Origin: Phycicoccus avicenniae
GTDB taxonomy: Bacteria > Actinomycetota > Actinomycetes > Actinomycetales > Dermatophilaceae
Assembly: GCF_018139485.1 (NCBI RefSeq)
Contig: NZ_JAGSNF010000006.1
Span: 119,928-183,927, forward strand
Direction: 5' to 3'
Length of the DNA stretch: 64,000 bases
The position numbers and the translations under genes were made by a program. The notes beneath the pieces are model-generated. The model was not told the DNA's origin and did no database searches. It saw nothing but the letters and a program-made list of their open reading frames with translations. Shown here piece after piece: positions 26,956 to 35,348 of this stretch; within the stretch, counting starts at the first letter, position 1; each line of letters starts with the position of its first letter.

Positions 26956-28962
26956 ATGCCGACCGCCCCTCCCGCCCGACGGGTGCGTCGGACCACTGTC
27001 GTGGGTCTCGTCGTCGCGCTGGCCGGCGCCTTTCTCGTCGCGGGCGCCACGGCCCCACCGCCGGCAGTCGCGCTCGGGGTCCGGGAACCACTGACGACGG
27101 TCGGCCACACCCCGGCCGGCAGCGTCCTCACCAGCACGCGGTCGTTCACCAGTGCCGGCCACCTCGACGTCGTCTCCGCCGAGGGCGCCCTGCTGCGCCG
27201 GTACCCGCTGCCGAAGGACGCCGACCCCTCTCCCCGGGACGACGACCGGACCCTCACCGTCTGCGCCGACGTCGCGGTCTCGACCCGGGCCCCCGCCACC
27301 CTCGACGGCGTCACGCACGTCCTCTGGTACTCGCTGACCTCGGACGACTCGGGCACCGCGCCGGTGCCCGAGGGTCGGGTCCTCTCGGCGGCGCCGGGAG
27401 GCTGGGTGGTCGGCGTCGGCGCCGACGACGGCACGGAGCACCTCGTGCTCGTCCGCACGGACGGGTCCCGCACCGAGCTCGGGAGCGTCGAGGGGTCCGT
27501 CGTCAAGAGCGCGTGTGACGCCTCCGCGCTCGTCGTGGGGACCGACCGCCCCGGGGTGGCGACCGCCGTCGTCCGCGTCCCCTTCGACGGCACCGGCCCG
27601 GCGGTGCTGCGCTCCGAGCCGTACGACGGCGACGTGCGGACCGCGCTGCGCCCCTATGCGGTGAACGGCGCCTCCTCCCTCGTCCTCACCTACGGGTACG
27701 ACACGGCCACCGGGAGGACGATCTGGCCCGCGGTCGTGGACCGCTACGACGGCGCTCTCCGCTCGCCGGTCGTCGAGCTGCCGACCGGGGTCGGCATGGA
27801 CAGCGCGGCCGTGTCGCCTGACTCCTCCTTCGTCTGCCTGCGGGTGAGCCCGGTCGGCTGCGAGGCGCACCACGTCCCCGTCGACGGTCCGGGGACGACC
27901 CGCCACCTCCCCATCGGTCAGACGAGCGCCGGCTTCGTCGGGGACGGGTTCGTCCTCGGCTGCGCGCCGCCGGTCGACGTGTGCGACGGGCTGTACCGGC
28001 TCACCGTCCCCGACCTCGAGGTGAACCGGGTGTACCGCACGACGACTCCGCTCCCGGTGACCCGCTGGTCCGGGAGGAACCGGTACGCCGTGGCGGCCGA
28101 GATCTCGCGGCAGGCCACCGGCTCGCCGGACACGGTCTACCTCGCCTCGGGGCGGTCGTTCGCCGACTCGTTGAGCGTCGGGCCGTTCACCTCGACGCAC
28201 GCCCCGGTCCTCCTCACGGAACCGAGCGTGGTCCCCGCCGAGACCCTGGCGGAGCTGCGTCGGATCCGTCCCGCCCGGATAGTGGTCCTCGGTGGCCGGG
28301 CGTCGGTGTCCGACGAGGTCGTGCGGGCCGTGCGACCGCTGACCGGAGCCGTGGAGCGAGTCGGCGGGGCCGACCGGTACGAGGTGGCGGCCAACCTCAC
28401 GGCGTCGACGCACGCCTCCTGGTCCACCGTGTATGTCGCCTCCGGCGAGGTGTTCGCCGACGGGCTCGTCGCGGCCCCGGCCGCCAAGGGCGACGACGCA
28501 CCCCTGCTCCTCACCCGCGGGGACCGCCTGCCACCCGCGACGGCGGACCGTCTGCGCGCGATTCGCCCGAGCGAGGTCGTCGTCGTCGGGGGCACCGGCA
28601 CCGTGTCCAGGGACGTCCTGGGACGGATCCGGGCGATCGTCGGCCCCACGGGGTCGGTGCGGCGCGTGGCCGGGACGGACCGCTACGACCTCGCGGCGCG
28701 GCTGGCTCGGGAGATGACCACCGACGGGTCGGGCCGCAGCCCGTTCCTCGCGTCCGGCGAGACCTTCCCCGACGCGCTGAGCCTGTCCTCGGTGTCCTCC
28801 GGCACACGGCCGATCCTGCTCACCCGTGCGAGCGTGCTCCCTGCGGCGACCGCGGCCGCGCTGCAGCGCATGGAACCGGTCCGGCTCGTCGTCGTCGGCG
28901 GCGAGGCCTCGGTCCCTCCGGTGGTCGTGCAGCAGGTCCGCGACCTGCCGGACCTGCTCTGA
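26956..28962 (+). CDS. Secreted cell-wall-binding protein with three CWB2 repeats
   Basis: This 668-residue exported protein has a twin-arginine-like basic N-terminus and a hydrophobic segment (VVGLVVALAGAFLVAGATA, residues about 16-34). Residues 40-365 are rich in beta-strand and may form a propeller-like domain without a family I recognise. From about residue 367 three cell-wall-binding type 2 repeats follow, each with the R.GG.DRYEVA(A), VYLASG..FADSL and (V)VVLGG.ASVS hallmarks. CWB2 repeats bind anionic wall polymers and anchor proteins non-covalently. The ATG at 26956 has GGGAG about 7 nt upstream. Its promoter region is shared with treX. Confidence 0.9.
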   Translation: MPTAPPARRVRRTTVVGLVVALAGAFLVAGATAPPPAVALGVREPLTTVGHTPAGSVLTSTRSFTSAGHLDVVSAEGALLRRYPLPKDADPSPRDDDRTLTVCADVAVSTRAPATLDGVTHVLWYSLTSDDSGTAPVPEGRVLSAAPGGWVVGVGADDGTEHLVLVRTDGSRTELGSVEGSVVKSACDASALVVGTDRPGVATAVVRVPFDGTGPAVLRSEPYDGDVRTALRPYAVNGASSLVLTYGYDTATGRTIWPAVVDRYDGALRSPVVELPTGVGMDSAAVSPDSSFVCLRVSPVGCEAHHVPVDGPGTTRHLPIGQTSAGFVGDGFVLGCAPPVDVCDGLYRLTVPDLEVNRVYRTTTPLPVTRWSGRNRYAVAAEISRQATGSPDTVYLASGRSFADSLSVGPFTSTHAPVLLTEPSVVPAETLAELRRIRPARIVVLGGRASVSDEVVRAVRPLTGAVERVGGADRYEVAANLTASTHASWSTVYVASGEVFADGLVAAPAAKGDDAPLLLTRGDRLPPATADRLRAIRPSEVVVVGGTGTVSRDVLGRIRAIVGPTGSVRRVAGTDRYDLAARLAREMTTDGSGRSPFLASGETFPDALSLSSVSSGTRPILLTRASVLPAATAAALQRMEPVRLVVVGGEASVPPVVVQQVRDLPDLL

Positions 28963-28976
28963 GGCCACCGCACGCG

Positions 28977-29010
28977 ACGACGCCGCGCCCACTGGTGGGC
29001 GCGGCGTCGT
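28977..29010. terminator. Bidirectional terminator hairpin
   Basis: A perfect 16-bp inverted repeat (28977-28992 with 28995-29010, 2-nt loop) sits between two convergent genes. It can terminate both the CWB2 and the acyl-CoA dehydrogenase transcripts. Confidence 0.8.
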
Positions 29011-29020
29011 GTGGGGGCGC

Positions 29021-30166
29021 TCAGAGGCCGAGGTCGCGGCCGATGAGCTCCTTCATGATCTCGTTCGAGCCGGCCCAGATCTTCGAGACGCGGGCGTCCC
29101 GCCAGGCGCGGGCCACGCGGTACTCGTTCATGAAGCCGTACCCGCCGTGCAGCTGGACGCACTCGTCGAGGACGGCGTTCTGCACCTGGGCGCTGAACCA
29201 CTTCGCCTTCGCGGCGTCGACCGGCGTCAGCTTCCCCTCGGCGTGCGCGGCGACGCAGTCGTCGACGTAGGCCTGGGTGACCTCGAGCTGGGTGAGCAGC
29301 TCGGCCATCTTGAACTTGTTGTGCTGGAAGGACCCCACCGGCTGGCCGAAGGCCTTGCGCTCCTTGGTGTACTCCACCGTCTCGCGGAACATCTGGAAGG
29401 CGTGCGCGGTGTTGGCGACGGCGGCCCCGATCCGCTCCTGCGGCAGGCGCTGCATCATCGCGACGAAGCCCATGCCCTCCTCGCCGAGGAGGTTGGCGTG
29501 CGGGACCCGCACGTCCTCGAAGAACAGCTCGGAGGTGTCGGCCTCCTCCTGGCCGACCTTGTCGAGCTTGCGGCCGCGGGTGAAGCCGGGCATGCCCTCC
29601 TCGACGACGAGCAGGCTGATGCCCTTGGCACCCTTGGACGGGTCGGTCCGGGCGGCGACGATGACGAGGTCGGCCTGGTAGCCGTTCGTGATGAAGGTCT
29701 TGCTGCCGTTGAGCACCCAGTCGTCGCCGTCGCGGACGGCGGTCGTCTTCAGGGCCGCGAGGTCGGACCCGCCGGACGGCTCGGTCATCGCGATGGCGGC
29801 GATGAGGTCGCCCTGGGCCATCCCGGGCAGCCACCGCTTCTTCTGCTCCTCGGTGCCGAGGTCGACGATGTACGGCGGGCAGACGTCGGAGTGGATGCCG
29901 AAGCACGAGGACACGGCGAAGTTGAAGCCGGCGATGACCTCGGCGGCGATGGCGTTGAACCGGTAGTCCTCGGCGCCCATCCCGCCGAACTCCTCGGGGA
30001 TGTCGAGGCCGAAGAGGCCGACGGCGCCGGCCTCCTTCCACAGGTCCCGCTCCACGGACTTCACCTCGAGCATCTGCTCGGCCCGCGGCTCGAGCGTGCG
30101 GGTGACGAACTCCTGGACGGAGGCGCGGAAGTCCTCGTGCTCGGCGTCGTAGAGGTTGCGGGGCAT
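29021..30166 (-). CDS. Acyl-CoA dehydrogenase
   Basis: This 381-residue flavoenzyme oxidises acyl-CoA to enoyl-CoA. It shows the ACAD order: the N-terminal helical domain, the FAD/substrate loop AMTEPSGGSDLAALKTTA near residues 127-144, the middle beta domain, and the C-terminal LHGGYGFMNEY segment, whose Glu is the predicted catalytic base. Substrate chain length cannot be read with confidence. The ATG at 30166 has GGAG about 10 nt upstream; longer frames lack a start signal. It is divergent from a TetR gene with a palindrome between them, so it is the probable target of that regulator. Confidence 0.93.
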   Translation of the reverse strand: MPRNLYDAEHEDFRASVQEFVTRTLEPRAEQMLEVKSVERDLWKEAGAVGLFGLDIPEEFGGMGAEDYRFNAIAAEVIAGFNFAVSSCFGIHSDVCPPYIVDLGTEEQKKRWLPGMAQGDLIAAIAMTEPSGGSDLAALKTTAVRDGDDWVLNGSKTFITNGYQADLVIVAARTDPSKGAKGISLLVVEEGMPGFTRGRKLDKVGQEEADTSELFFEDVRVPHANLLGEEGMGFVAMMQRLPQERIGAAVANTAHAFQMFRETVEYTKERKAFGQPVGSFQHNKFKMAELLTQLEVTQAYVDDCVAAHAEGKLTPVDAAKAKWFSAQVQNAVLDECVQLHGGYGFMNEYRVARAWRDARVSKIWAGSNEIMKELIGRDLGL

Positions 30167-30212
30167 CTGCGTCGGGCTCCTCGGTCTCGGATGCTGGGCT
30201 GCGCCGCCTGTG

Positions 30213-30230
30213 ACTAAGCGCTTGCTTAGT
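30213..30230. promoter_or_regulatory. TetR-type operator palindrome ACTAAGC-N4-GCTTAGT
   Basis: Perfect 7-bp arms with a 4-bp spacer lie between acyl-CoA dehydrogenase and tetR. Length and symmetry fit a TetR-family operator controlling both genes. Confidence 0.75.
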
Positions 30231-30246
30231 GTCGCGCGCGTGCGGC

Positions 30247-30918
30247 ATGCTGTCAACCGTGACGACGCCCACCTCCCCCGCCGACGCCGCCGTGCTCGAC
30301 GCCCTCGCCCCGGAGGGCGGGCGGCCCGACGGCGGCTCGGACGCCGCCGAGACGGCGGTGCGGATCATGGTCGCCGCCGCCGACGCCTTCGCCGAGCGGG
30401 GCTTCTCGGCGACGACGACGCGCGACATCGCCTCGCGTGCGGGCCTCTCCCCTGCCGGGGTGTACGTCCACTTCGCCTCCAAGGAGGTCCTCCTCTTCGA
30501 GCTGAGCCGCCGCGGCCACCTGCGCGCGCGGGACCTCCTCGTCGCCGCGGCCCGGGACGCCGCCGACCCGACCGAGGCGCTGCGGGCGATCATCGGCGGC
30601 TTCTCCCGCTGGCACGCCGAGCACCACCAGCTCGGCCGGATCGTCCAGTTCGAGTTCCGGCACCTCGGGCCGGAGCACCAGGAGCAGGTGCTCGACCTGC
30701 GGCGCGAGATCGACGGCGTCGTCGCCGACGTCCTCGCCGCGGGTGTCGCCTCCGGGGAGTTCGACGTCGAGGACGTCCGCGGCACCGCGCTCGCGCTCCT
30801 CTCGACCGCCATCGACGTCGCCCGCTGGTACTCCCCCGGCCAGCGCCGCACCCCGGAGTCCATCGAGCGGCTCTACGGGGAGCTCGCCGTCCGACTGGTC
30901 CGCCGCCACGCCGGATAG
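30247..30918 (+). CDS. TetR-family transcriptional regulator
   Basis: The N-terminal helix-turn-helix (residues about 38-85: ETAVRIMVAAADAFAERGFSATTTRDIASRAGLSPAGVYVHFASKEVLLFEL) is a textbook TetR domain. The rest is the ligand-binding helical bundle, with an ARWYSP segment seen in TetR proteins of acyl-CoA metabolism. I use the ATG at 30247 (223 residues). A GTG at 30259 is an equal candidate because CATGCT could be a -10 hexamer 7 nt before it, giving a leaderless transcript with the palindrome near the -35. It probably represses the divergent acyl-CoA dehydrogenase and itself, with an acyl-CoA as likely inducer. Confidence 0.88.
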   Translation: MLSTVTTPTSPADAAVLDALAPEGGRPDGGSDAAETAVRIMVAAADAFAERGFSATTTRDIASRAGLSPAGVYVHFASKEVLLFELSRRGHLRARDLLVAAARDAADPTEALRAIIGGFSRWHAEHHQLGRIVQFEFRHLGPEHQEQVLDLRREIDGVVADVLAAGVASGEFDVEDVRGTALALLSTAIDVARWYSPGQRRTPESIERLYGELAVRLVRRHAG

Positions 30919-30921
30919 GGT
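30916..30921 (+). promoter_or_regulatory. -10 hexamer overlapping the tetR stop codon
   Basis: TAGGGT begins with the TAG stop of tetR and lies 7 nt before the GTG of the methyltransferase. It would give that gene its own leaderless transcript. Confidence 0.5.
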
Positions 30922-30928
30922 TCCGGGC

Positions 30929-31660
30929 GTGACGAGCACACCGGGACACGGCGGGTCCGCCTCCATCGCCACCCCCGACTACTGGTGGTACGTCGCCCGC
31001 TCCGACCTCCTCGAGGCGACCCTGCGCGACGGCGTGGACGGGTCCGCCCTCGCCCTCGACATGGGCAGCGCCGACGGGCCGAGCGCCGGCTGGTTCCGGA
31101 CCTCGACCCTTCGCACCGTCTCGCTCGACATCGACCCGCGCGGCCTCGGGTCCGACGGGGTCTGCGGGTCTGCCCTCGCCCTGCCGTTCCCCGACGCGAC
31201 CTTCGACGCGGTGGCGGCCTTCGACGTCGTCGAGCACTGCGACCCCGAGGACGTCGCCCTCGCCGAGGTGCACCGCGTGCTGCGTCCCGGGGGCCGCTTC
31301 GTCATGTCGGTGCCGGCCTACACGTGGGCCTGGTCCGACTTCGACGTGGCGAACGGCCACCACCGGCGGTACACCCGTCCCCGCGCGGTCCGTGCGCTGC
31401 GCGACGCCGGGTTCGTCGTCGACCGGGCGACGTACGCCTTCGCGTCGGTGTTCCCGATGTTCGCCGCCGAGCGCCTGCTGCGACGGGCGCGGGGTGCACG
31501 GCACGACTCGGCCGTCGACATCGTCGAGGTCCCGAAGGTGCCACGCCCGGTCAACGCGGCGCTGCGCGAGCTCGCCCGGGCCGACCGCTGGGTGCTGCGC
31601 CGGCGCGACCTGCCGTTCGGGTCCTCGGTCTTCGTCGCCGCACACCGTCCCCCGGACTGA
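30929..31660 (+). CDS. SAM-dependent class I methyltransferase
   Basis: This 243-residue protein has a Rossmann methyltransferase core. The SAM motif reads LDMGSADGPSAGW (normally D.G.G.G), the acidic loop is SLDIDPRG, motif post-I is AAFDVVEHC, and HRVLRPGGRFVMSVPAYTW is the methyltransferase 11 signature. The SRRYTR/VPKVPR C-terminal part is typical of methyltransferases found beside glycosyltransferases of surface glycans. The motif I variant with Ser-Ala in place of Gly is unusual but not rare. The GTG at 30929 is set by the -10 hexamer. It converges with the epimerase/glycosyltransferase pair, so a shared glycan pathway is inference. Confidence 0.85.
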   Translation: MTSTPGHGGSASIATPDYWWYVARSDLLEATLRDGVDGSALALDMGSADGPSAGWFRTSTLRTVSLDIDPRGLGSDGVCGSALALPFPDATFDAVAAFDVVEHCDPEDVALAEVHRVLRPGGRFVMSVPAYTWAWSDFDVANGHHRRYTRPRAVRALRDAGFVVDRATYAFASVFPMFAAERLLRRARGARHDSAVDIVEVPKVPRPVNAALRELARADRWVLRRRDLPFGSSVFVAAHRPPD

Positions 31661-31669
31661 GGACCGGGC

Positions 31670-32617
31670 CTACGCGGCGTCCAGCGGGGTGCCGGCGACG
31701 ACGCGGCGCCGCACGTCCTCGGCGGTCGCGGCCAGCCCCGCCGCCAGCGGGGTGCGGGCGAGCACGTCGACCTCGGTCCAGCGCACCGAGCGCAGCCGGA
31801 GGTCGAGCACCTGGCCGGTGCCGCCGGGCACGGTGATCGTGCGCAGCGGCCGGTGGAAGACCCTGCGGGCCTCCCCGACGAGGTGGCCGACGGTGGCGGG
31901 GACCCCCGAGGCGAGGACCTTGACGGTCACGGTGCCCGGCGGTCCGTGGGCGGCGAGGTCGAGGCAGGCCCGGACCATCGCGGCGAGGTCGTCGACGTAC
32001 ACGTAGTCGCGGATCGTGTCGAGCGAGACGTACACCGGCAGGGGGGTGCCGCGGGCGTCGGCGAGGCACAGCTGGGAGACCAGCCCCTGGGGCTTGCCGA
32101 GCCGCTGGCCCGGACCGTAGACGTTGGCGATCCGGCCGAGGACCACCCGCGTGCCCGTGCGACGGGCGTGCAGGGCGGCGCGGTCCTCCGCCCGCAGCTT
32201 GGCGCGGCCGTAGGGCACGAGCGGCGCCGGGGTGGTGTCCTCGGTGAAGGGGGCGCCGTCCGCACCGGCGTACAGCCCGCCCGCCGAGGAGCAGAGGAAC
32301 AGCGTCCCCTCGTCCGCGCCGGGGAGCCGGTCGAGGTGGTCGAGCAGACCGCCGAGCACCCGTTCCTCGGCGTCGAGCGCGTCCTGGCCGGTCGCGACGA
32401 CCCCGGCGCCGGCGCACCACACGAGCGCCCACCGCCGGCCCCCGCGGTCGACGGCGAAACGGTCGGCCTGCTCGAGCAGCGCCCGCAGCGCCGCGGCCTC
32501 GTCCTCCCAGGGCACCCGCGCGCCCCGGACGGTCCAGCCGCACCGCTCCAGCTCGGCGACGACCCGTCGCCCGACGAGACCGCCGGCACCGACGACCCAG
32601 GCCAGCGGACCGGTCAC
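31670..32617 (-). CDS. NAD-dependent epimerase/dehydratase (SDR family)
   Basis: This 315-residue extended SDR protein has the nucleotide loop VVGAGGLVGRRV at about residues 8-19, a SSAGGLY strand, the catalytic YGRAK pair (Tyr and Lys), and VLGRIANVYGPGQ. The family acts mostly on nucleotide sugars. The GTG start at 32617 overlaps the glycosyltransferase stop (GTGA), so the two genes are co-translated and probably act in one glycan pathway. The substrate is unknown. Confidence 0.85.
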   Translation of the reverse strand: MTGPLAWVVGAGGLVGRRVVAELERCGWTVRGARVPWEDEAAALRALLEQADRFAVDRGGRRWALVWCAGAGVVATGQDALDAEERVLGGLLDHLDRLPGADEGTLFLCSSAGGLYAGADGAPFTEDTTPAPLVPYGRAKLRAEDRAALHARRTGTRVVLGRIANVYGPGQRLGKPQGLVSQLCLADARGTPLPVYVSLDTIRDYVYVDDLAAMVRACLDLAAHGPPGTVTVKVLASGVPATVGHLVGEARRVFHRPLRTITVPGGTGQVLDLRLRSVRWTEVDVLARTPLAAGLAATAEDVRRRVVAGTPLDAA

Positions 32618-33606
32618 GCGCCGTCCCGGCCGAGGGGCCCGTCGCGGCGGTCGCGCACCGGCAGGTAGAGGGGCTTGCCCATCGCCATGTTCACCGCCAT
32701 CCCCACGTACTCGGCGATGACGCCGAGGGCGAAGAGGATCGCGCCGGTCGCGATCATCAGCAGGATCATCGTCGAGGTCCAGCCGGGCACCTGCCACTGG
32801 TTCACGACGCGCCCGAGCGCGAGGACGACCGCGACGAGCGGCGCGAGGACCACCGCGGCGGCACCGGTGAAGCTCACCCACCGCAGGGGCGTGGTCCCGC
32901 TGGACAGGACGAGCCGCCAGAAGTGCGAGACGAGCCGTCGGGCGTCGTAGCCCGAGGACCGCTCGCCCTCCGAGCGCATGGCGACGGGGGCCGTCGCGGT
33001 GCGCCGGGCCACCCACGCGATGGCGACGTCGAGGTAGATCCCCGGACCGGCGTAGGCGGCGACCGAGCGCGCGACCTCGCCGAGGACGAGGCGGAAGCTG
33101 TTGAAGTCCCCGGCCCGGGCGCCGCGCGCGAGCCGCTCGACGAGGCGCTTGGCCGAGCGCGACGCGAGGTTGCGGGCGGTGCCGTGCGGCGGCTCGTTCG
33201 TCGCCCGGGCGTAGACGACGTCGGCCTGCTCGTCCATCGCGACGTCCAGGAGGACGCCGATGTCCTCGGGGTCGTGCTGGCCGTCCTCGTCCATCGTCAC
33301 GACCCACTCGCCCCCGGAGGCGGAGACCCCCGCGAGCGTGGCGGCGTGCTGGCCGAAGTTGCGGCTCAGCCAGACCGGCCGGACCCAGTCGTGCTGCGCC
33401 GCGAGGGTGCGGATCACCGCGTCCGAGCCGTCCGGCCCGCAGTCGTCGACGAGGAGGACCTCCTCGACGCGGTAGGACCGGCCTCCCGGAGTGGTCCGCG
33501 GGCTGCGCGAGGCCGCCAGCTCACCGACGAGGCGGGGCAGCGTCCGCGCGCCCTGGTAGACCGGGACGACGACGGAGACGACGTGCGGTGCGGGCGGGGA
33601 GGACAC
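32614..33606 (-). CDS. Glycosyltransferase family 2, membrane-anchored (polyprenyl-phosphate sugar synthase type)
   Basis: This 330-residue protein has a GT-A domain (VSVVVPVYQGARTLPRLV; VLLVDDCGPDGS; TMDEDGQHDPED with the DxD motif) and two C-terminal TM segments (about 240-262 and 275-300). That layout is typical of DPM1/GtrB-type enzymes that load a sugar onto polyprenyl phosphate at the cytoplasmic face. The preserved RNFGQHAA and FNSFRLV motifs support this. It precedes and overlaps the epimerase gene. EttA lies 9 bp upstream. Confidence 0.9.
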   Translation of the reverse strand: MSSPPAPHVVSVVVPVYQGARTLPRLVGELAASRSPRTTPGGRSYRVEEVLLVDDCGPDGSDAVIRTLAAQHDWVRPVWLSRNFGQHAATLAGVSASGGEWVVTMDEDGQHDPEDIGVLLDVAMDEQADVVYARATNEPPHGTARNLASRSAKRLVERLARGARAGDFNSFRLVLGEVARSVAAYAGPGIYLDVAIAWVARRTATAPVAMRSEGERSSGYDARRLVSHFWRLVLSSGTTPLRWVSFTGAAAVVLAPLVAVVLALGRVVNQWQVPGWTSTMILLMIATGAILFALGVIAEYVGMAVNMAMGKPLYLPVRDRRDGPLGRDGA

Positions 33607-33615
33607 GGGCGCCGG

Positions 33616-35298
33616 TCAGTCGCGGGTGAGGCGCCGGTACGTGACCCGGTGCGGGCGTGCCGCGTCCTCGCCGAGCCGCTCGACCTTGTTCTTCTCGTAG
33701 GCCTCGAAGTTGCCCTCGAACCAGTACCAGGCGGCCGGGTTCGCGGCGGTGCCCTCGTAGGCGAGGATGTGCGTCGCGACCCGGTCGAGGAACCAGCGGT
33801 CGTGGCTGATGACGACGGCGCAGCCGGGGAAGTCCAGGAGCGCGTTCTCGAGCGAGCCGAGGGTCTCGACGTCGAGGTCGTTCGTCGGCTCGTCGAGCAG
33901 GAGCAGGTTGCCGCCCTCCTTGAGGGTGAGCGCGAGGTTGAGGCGGTTGCGCTCGCCGCCGGAGAGGATGCCGGCCTTCTTCTGCTGGTCCGGGCCCTTG
34001 AAGCCGAACTGGCTCACGTAGGCCCGGCTCGGGATCTCGACGTTGCCGACCTGCATGTAGTCGTGGCCGCCGGAGACCGTCTCCCAGAGGTTCTTCTCGG
34101 GGTCGAGCCCGCCGCGGCTCTGGTCGACGTAGGAGATCTCGACGGTGTCGCCGATGTCGACGGACCCGGCGTCCGGCTCCTCGAGGCCGACGATCGTCTT
34201 GAAGAGGGTCGTCTTGCCGACGCCGTTCGGGCCGATGACGCCGACGATGCCGTTGCGCGGCAGCGTGAAGGAGAGACCGTCGATGAGGACGCGGTCGCCG
34301 AAGCCCTTCCTGAGGTTCGAGACCTCGATGACCTTGCTGCCCAGGCGCGGGCCCGGGGGGATCTGGATCTCCTCGAAGTCGAGCTTGCGGGTGCGCTCGG
34401 CCTCGGCGGCCATCTCCTCGTAGCGGGCCAGACGGGCCTTCGACTTGGTCTGCTTCGCCTTGGCGTTCGAGCGGACCCACTCCAGCTCCTCGGCGAGGCG
34501 CTTGGCGAGCTTGGCGTCCTTCTTGCCCTGGACGTCGAGCCGGGCGCGCTTCTTCTCGAGGTAGGTCGAGTAGTTGCCCTCGTAGGGGTAGGCGCGACCG
34601 CGGTCGAGCTCGAGGATCCAGCCGGCGACGTTGTCCATGAAGTACCGGTCGTGCGTCACGGCGACGACCGCGCCGGCGTACGAGGCGAGGTGCTGCTCGA
34701 GCCAGAGGACCGACTCGGCGTCGAGGTGGTTCGTCGGCTCGTCGAGCAGGAGCAGGTCCGGCTTCTGCAGCAGCAGCTTGCACAGGGCGACGCGGCGGCG
34801 CTCACCGCCGGAGAGGACGGAGACGTCGGCGTCCGGCGGCGGGCAGCGCAGCGCGTCCATCGCCTGCTCGAGCTGGGAGTCGAGGTCCCACGCGTCGGCC
34901 GCGTCGATCGCCTCCTGCAGCTGGCCCATCTCGGCCATGAGGGCGTCGAAGTCGGCGTCCGGCTCGGCCATCTCGGCGGAGATCTCGTTGTACCGGTCGA
35001 GCTTGGCCTTGGTCTCGCCGGCGCCCTCCTCGACGTTGCCGAGGACGGTCTTGGAGTCGTCGAGCTCCGGCTCCTGCATGAGGATGCCCACCGAGTACCC
35101 CGGCGTGAGGCGCGCCTCGCCGTTGGACGGCTGGTCCAGGCCGGCCATGATCTTCAGCACCGACGACTTCCCCGCACCGTTCGGGCCGACGACGCCGATC
35201 TTGGCGCCGGGCAGGAACGACAGCGTGACGTCGTCGAGGATGACCTTGTCGCCGTGCGCCTTGCGGGCACGCGACATCACGTAGATGAACTCGGGCAT
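33616..35298 (-). CDS. ettA: Energy-dependent translational throttle protein EttA (ABC-F)
   Basis: This 560-residue ABC-F protein has two ATPase domains (GPNGAGKSS near residue 38 and GPNGVGKTT near 360) joined by a charged P-site tRNA-interaction linker (LEKKRARLDVQGKKDAKLAKRL... at about 240-290). Signatures LSGGERRRVAL and LSGGERNRLNLAL and Walker B LLLLDEPTNHLD and LLLLDEPTNDLD are intact. EttA binds the ribosomal E site and gates the first elongation step according to ATP/ADP. The start is leaderless. Confidence 0.95.
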   Translation of the reverse strand: MPEFIYVMSRARKAHGDKVILDDVTLSFLPGAKIGVVGPNGAGKSSVLKIMAGLDQPSNGEARLTPGYSVGILMQEPELDDSKTVLGNVEEGAGETKAKLDRYNEISAEMAEPDADFDALMAEMGQLQEAIDAADAWDLDSQLEQAMDALRCPPPDADVSVLSGGERRRVALCKLLLQKPDLLLLDEPTNHLDAESVLWLEQHLASYAGAVVAVTHDRYFMDNVAGWILELDRGRAYPYEGNYSTYLEKKRARLDVQGKKDAKLAKRLAEELEWVRSNAKAKQTKSKARLARYEEMAAEAERTRKLDFEEIQIPPGPRLGSKVIEVSNLRKGFGDRVLIDGLSFTLPRNGIVGVIGPNGVGKTTLFKTIVGLEEPDAGSVDIGDTVEISYVDQSRGGLDPEKNLWETVSGGHDYMQVGNVEIPSRAYVSQFGFKGPDQQKKAGILSGGERNRLNLALTLKEGGNLLLLDEPTNDLDVETLGSLENALLDFPGCAVVISHDRWFLDRVATHILAYEGTAANPAAWYWFEGNFEAYEKNKVERLGEDAARPHRVTYRRLTRD

Positions 35299-35304
35299 GG
35301 CGCC

Positions 35305-35310
35305 AGCGTA
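35305..35310 (-). promoter_or_regulatory. -10 hexamer of ettA
   Basis: On the minus strand TACGCT lies 6 nt before the ATG at 35298, without a ribosome binding site. Confidence 0.55.
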
Positions 35311-35348
35311 GCCACCGAGCCCGGCGAGCGAGAAACCTCAGTGGGCCG

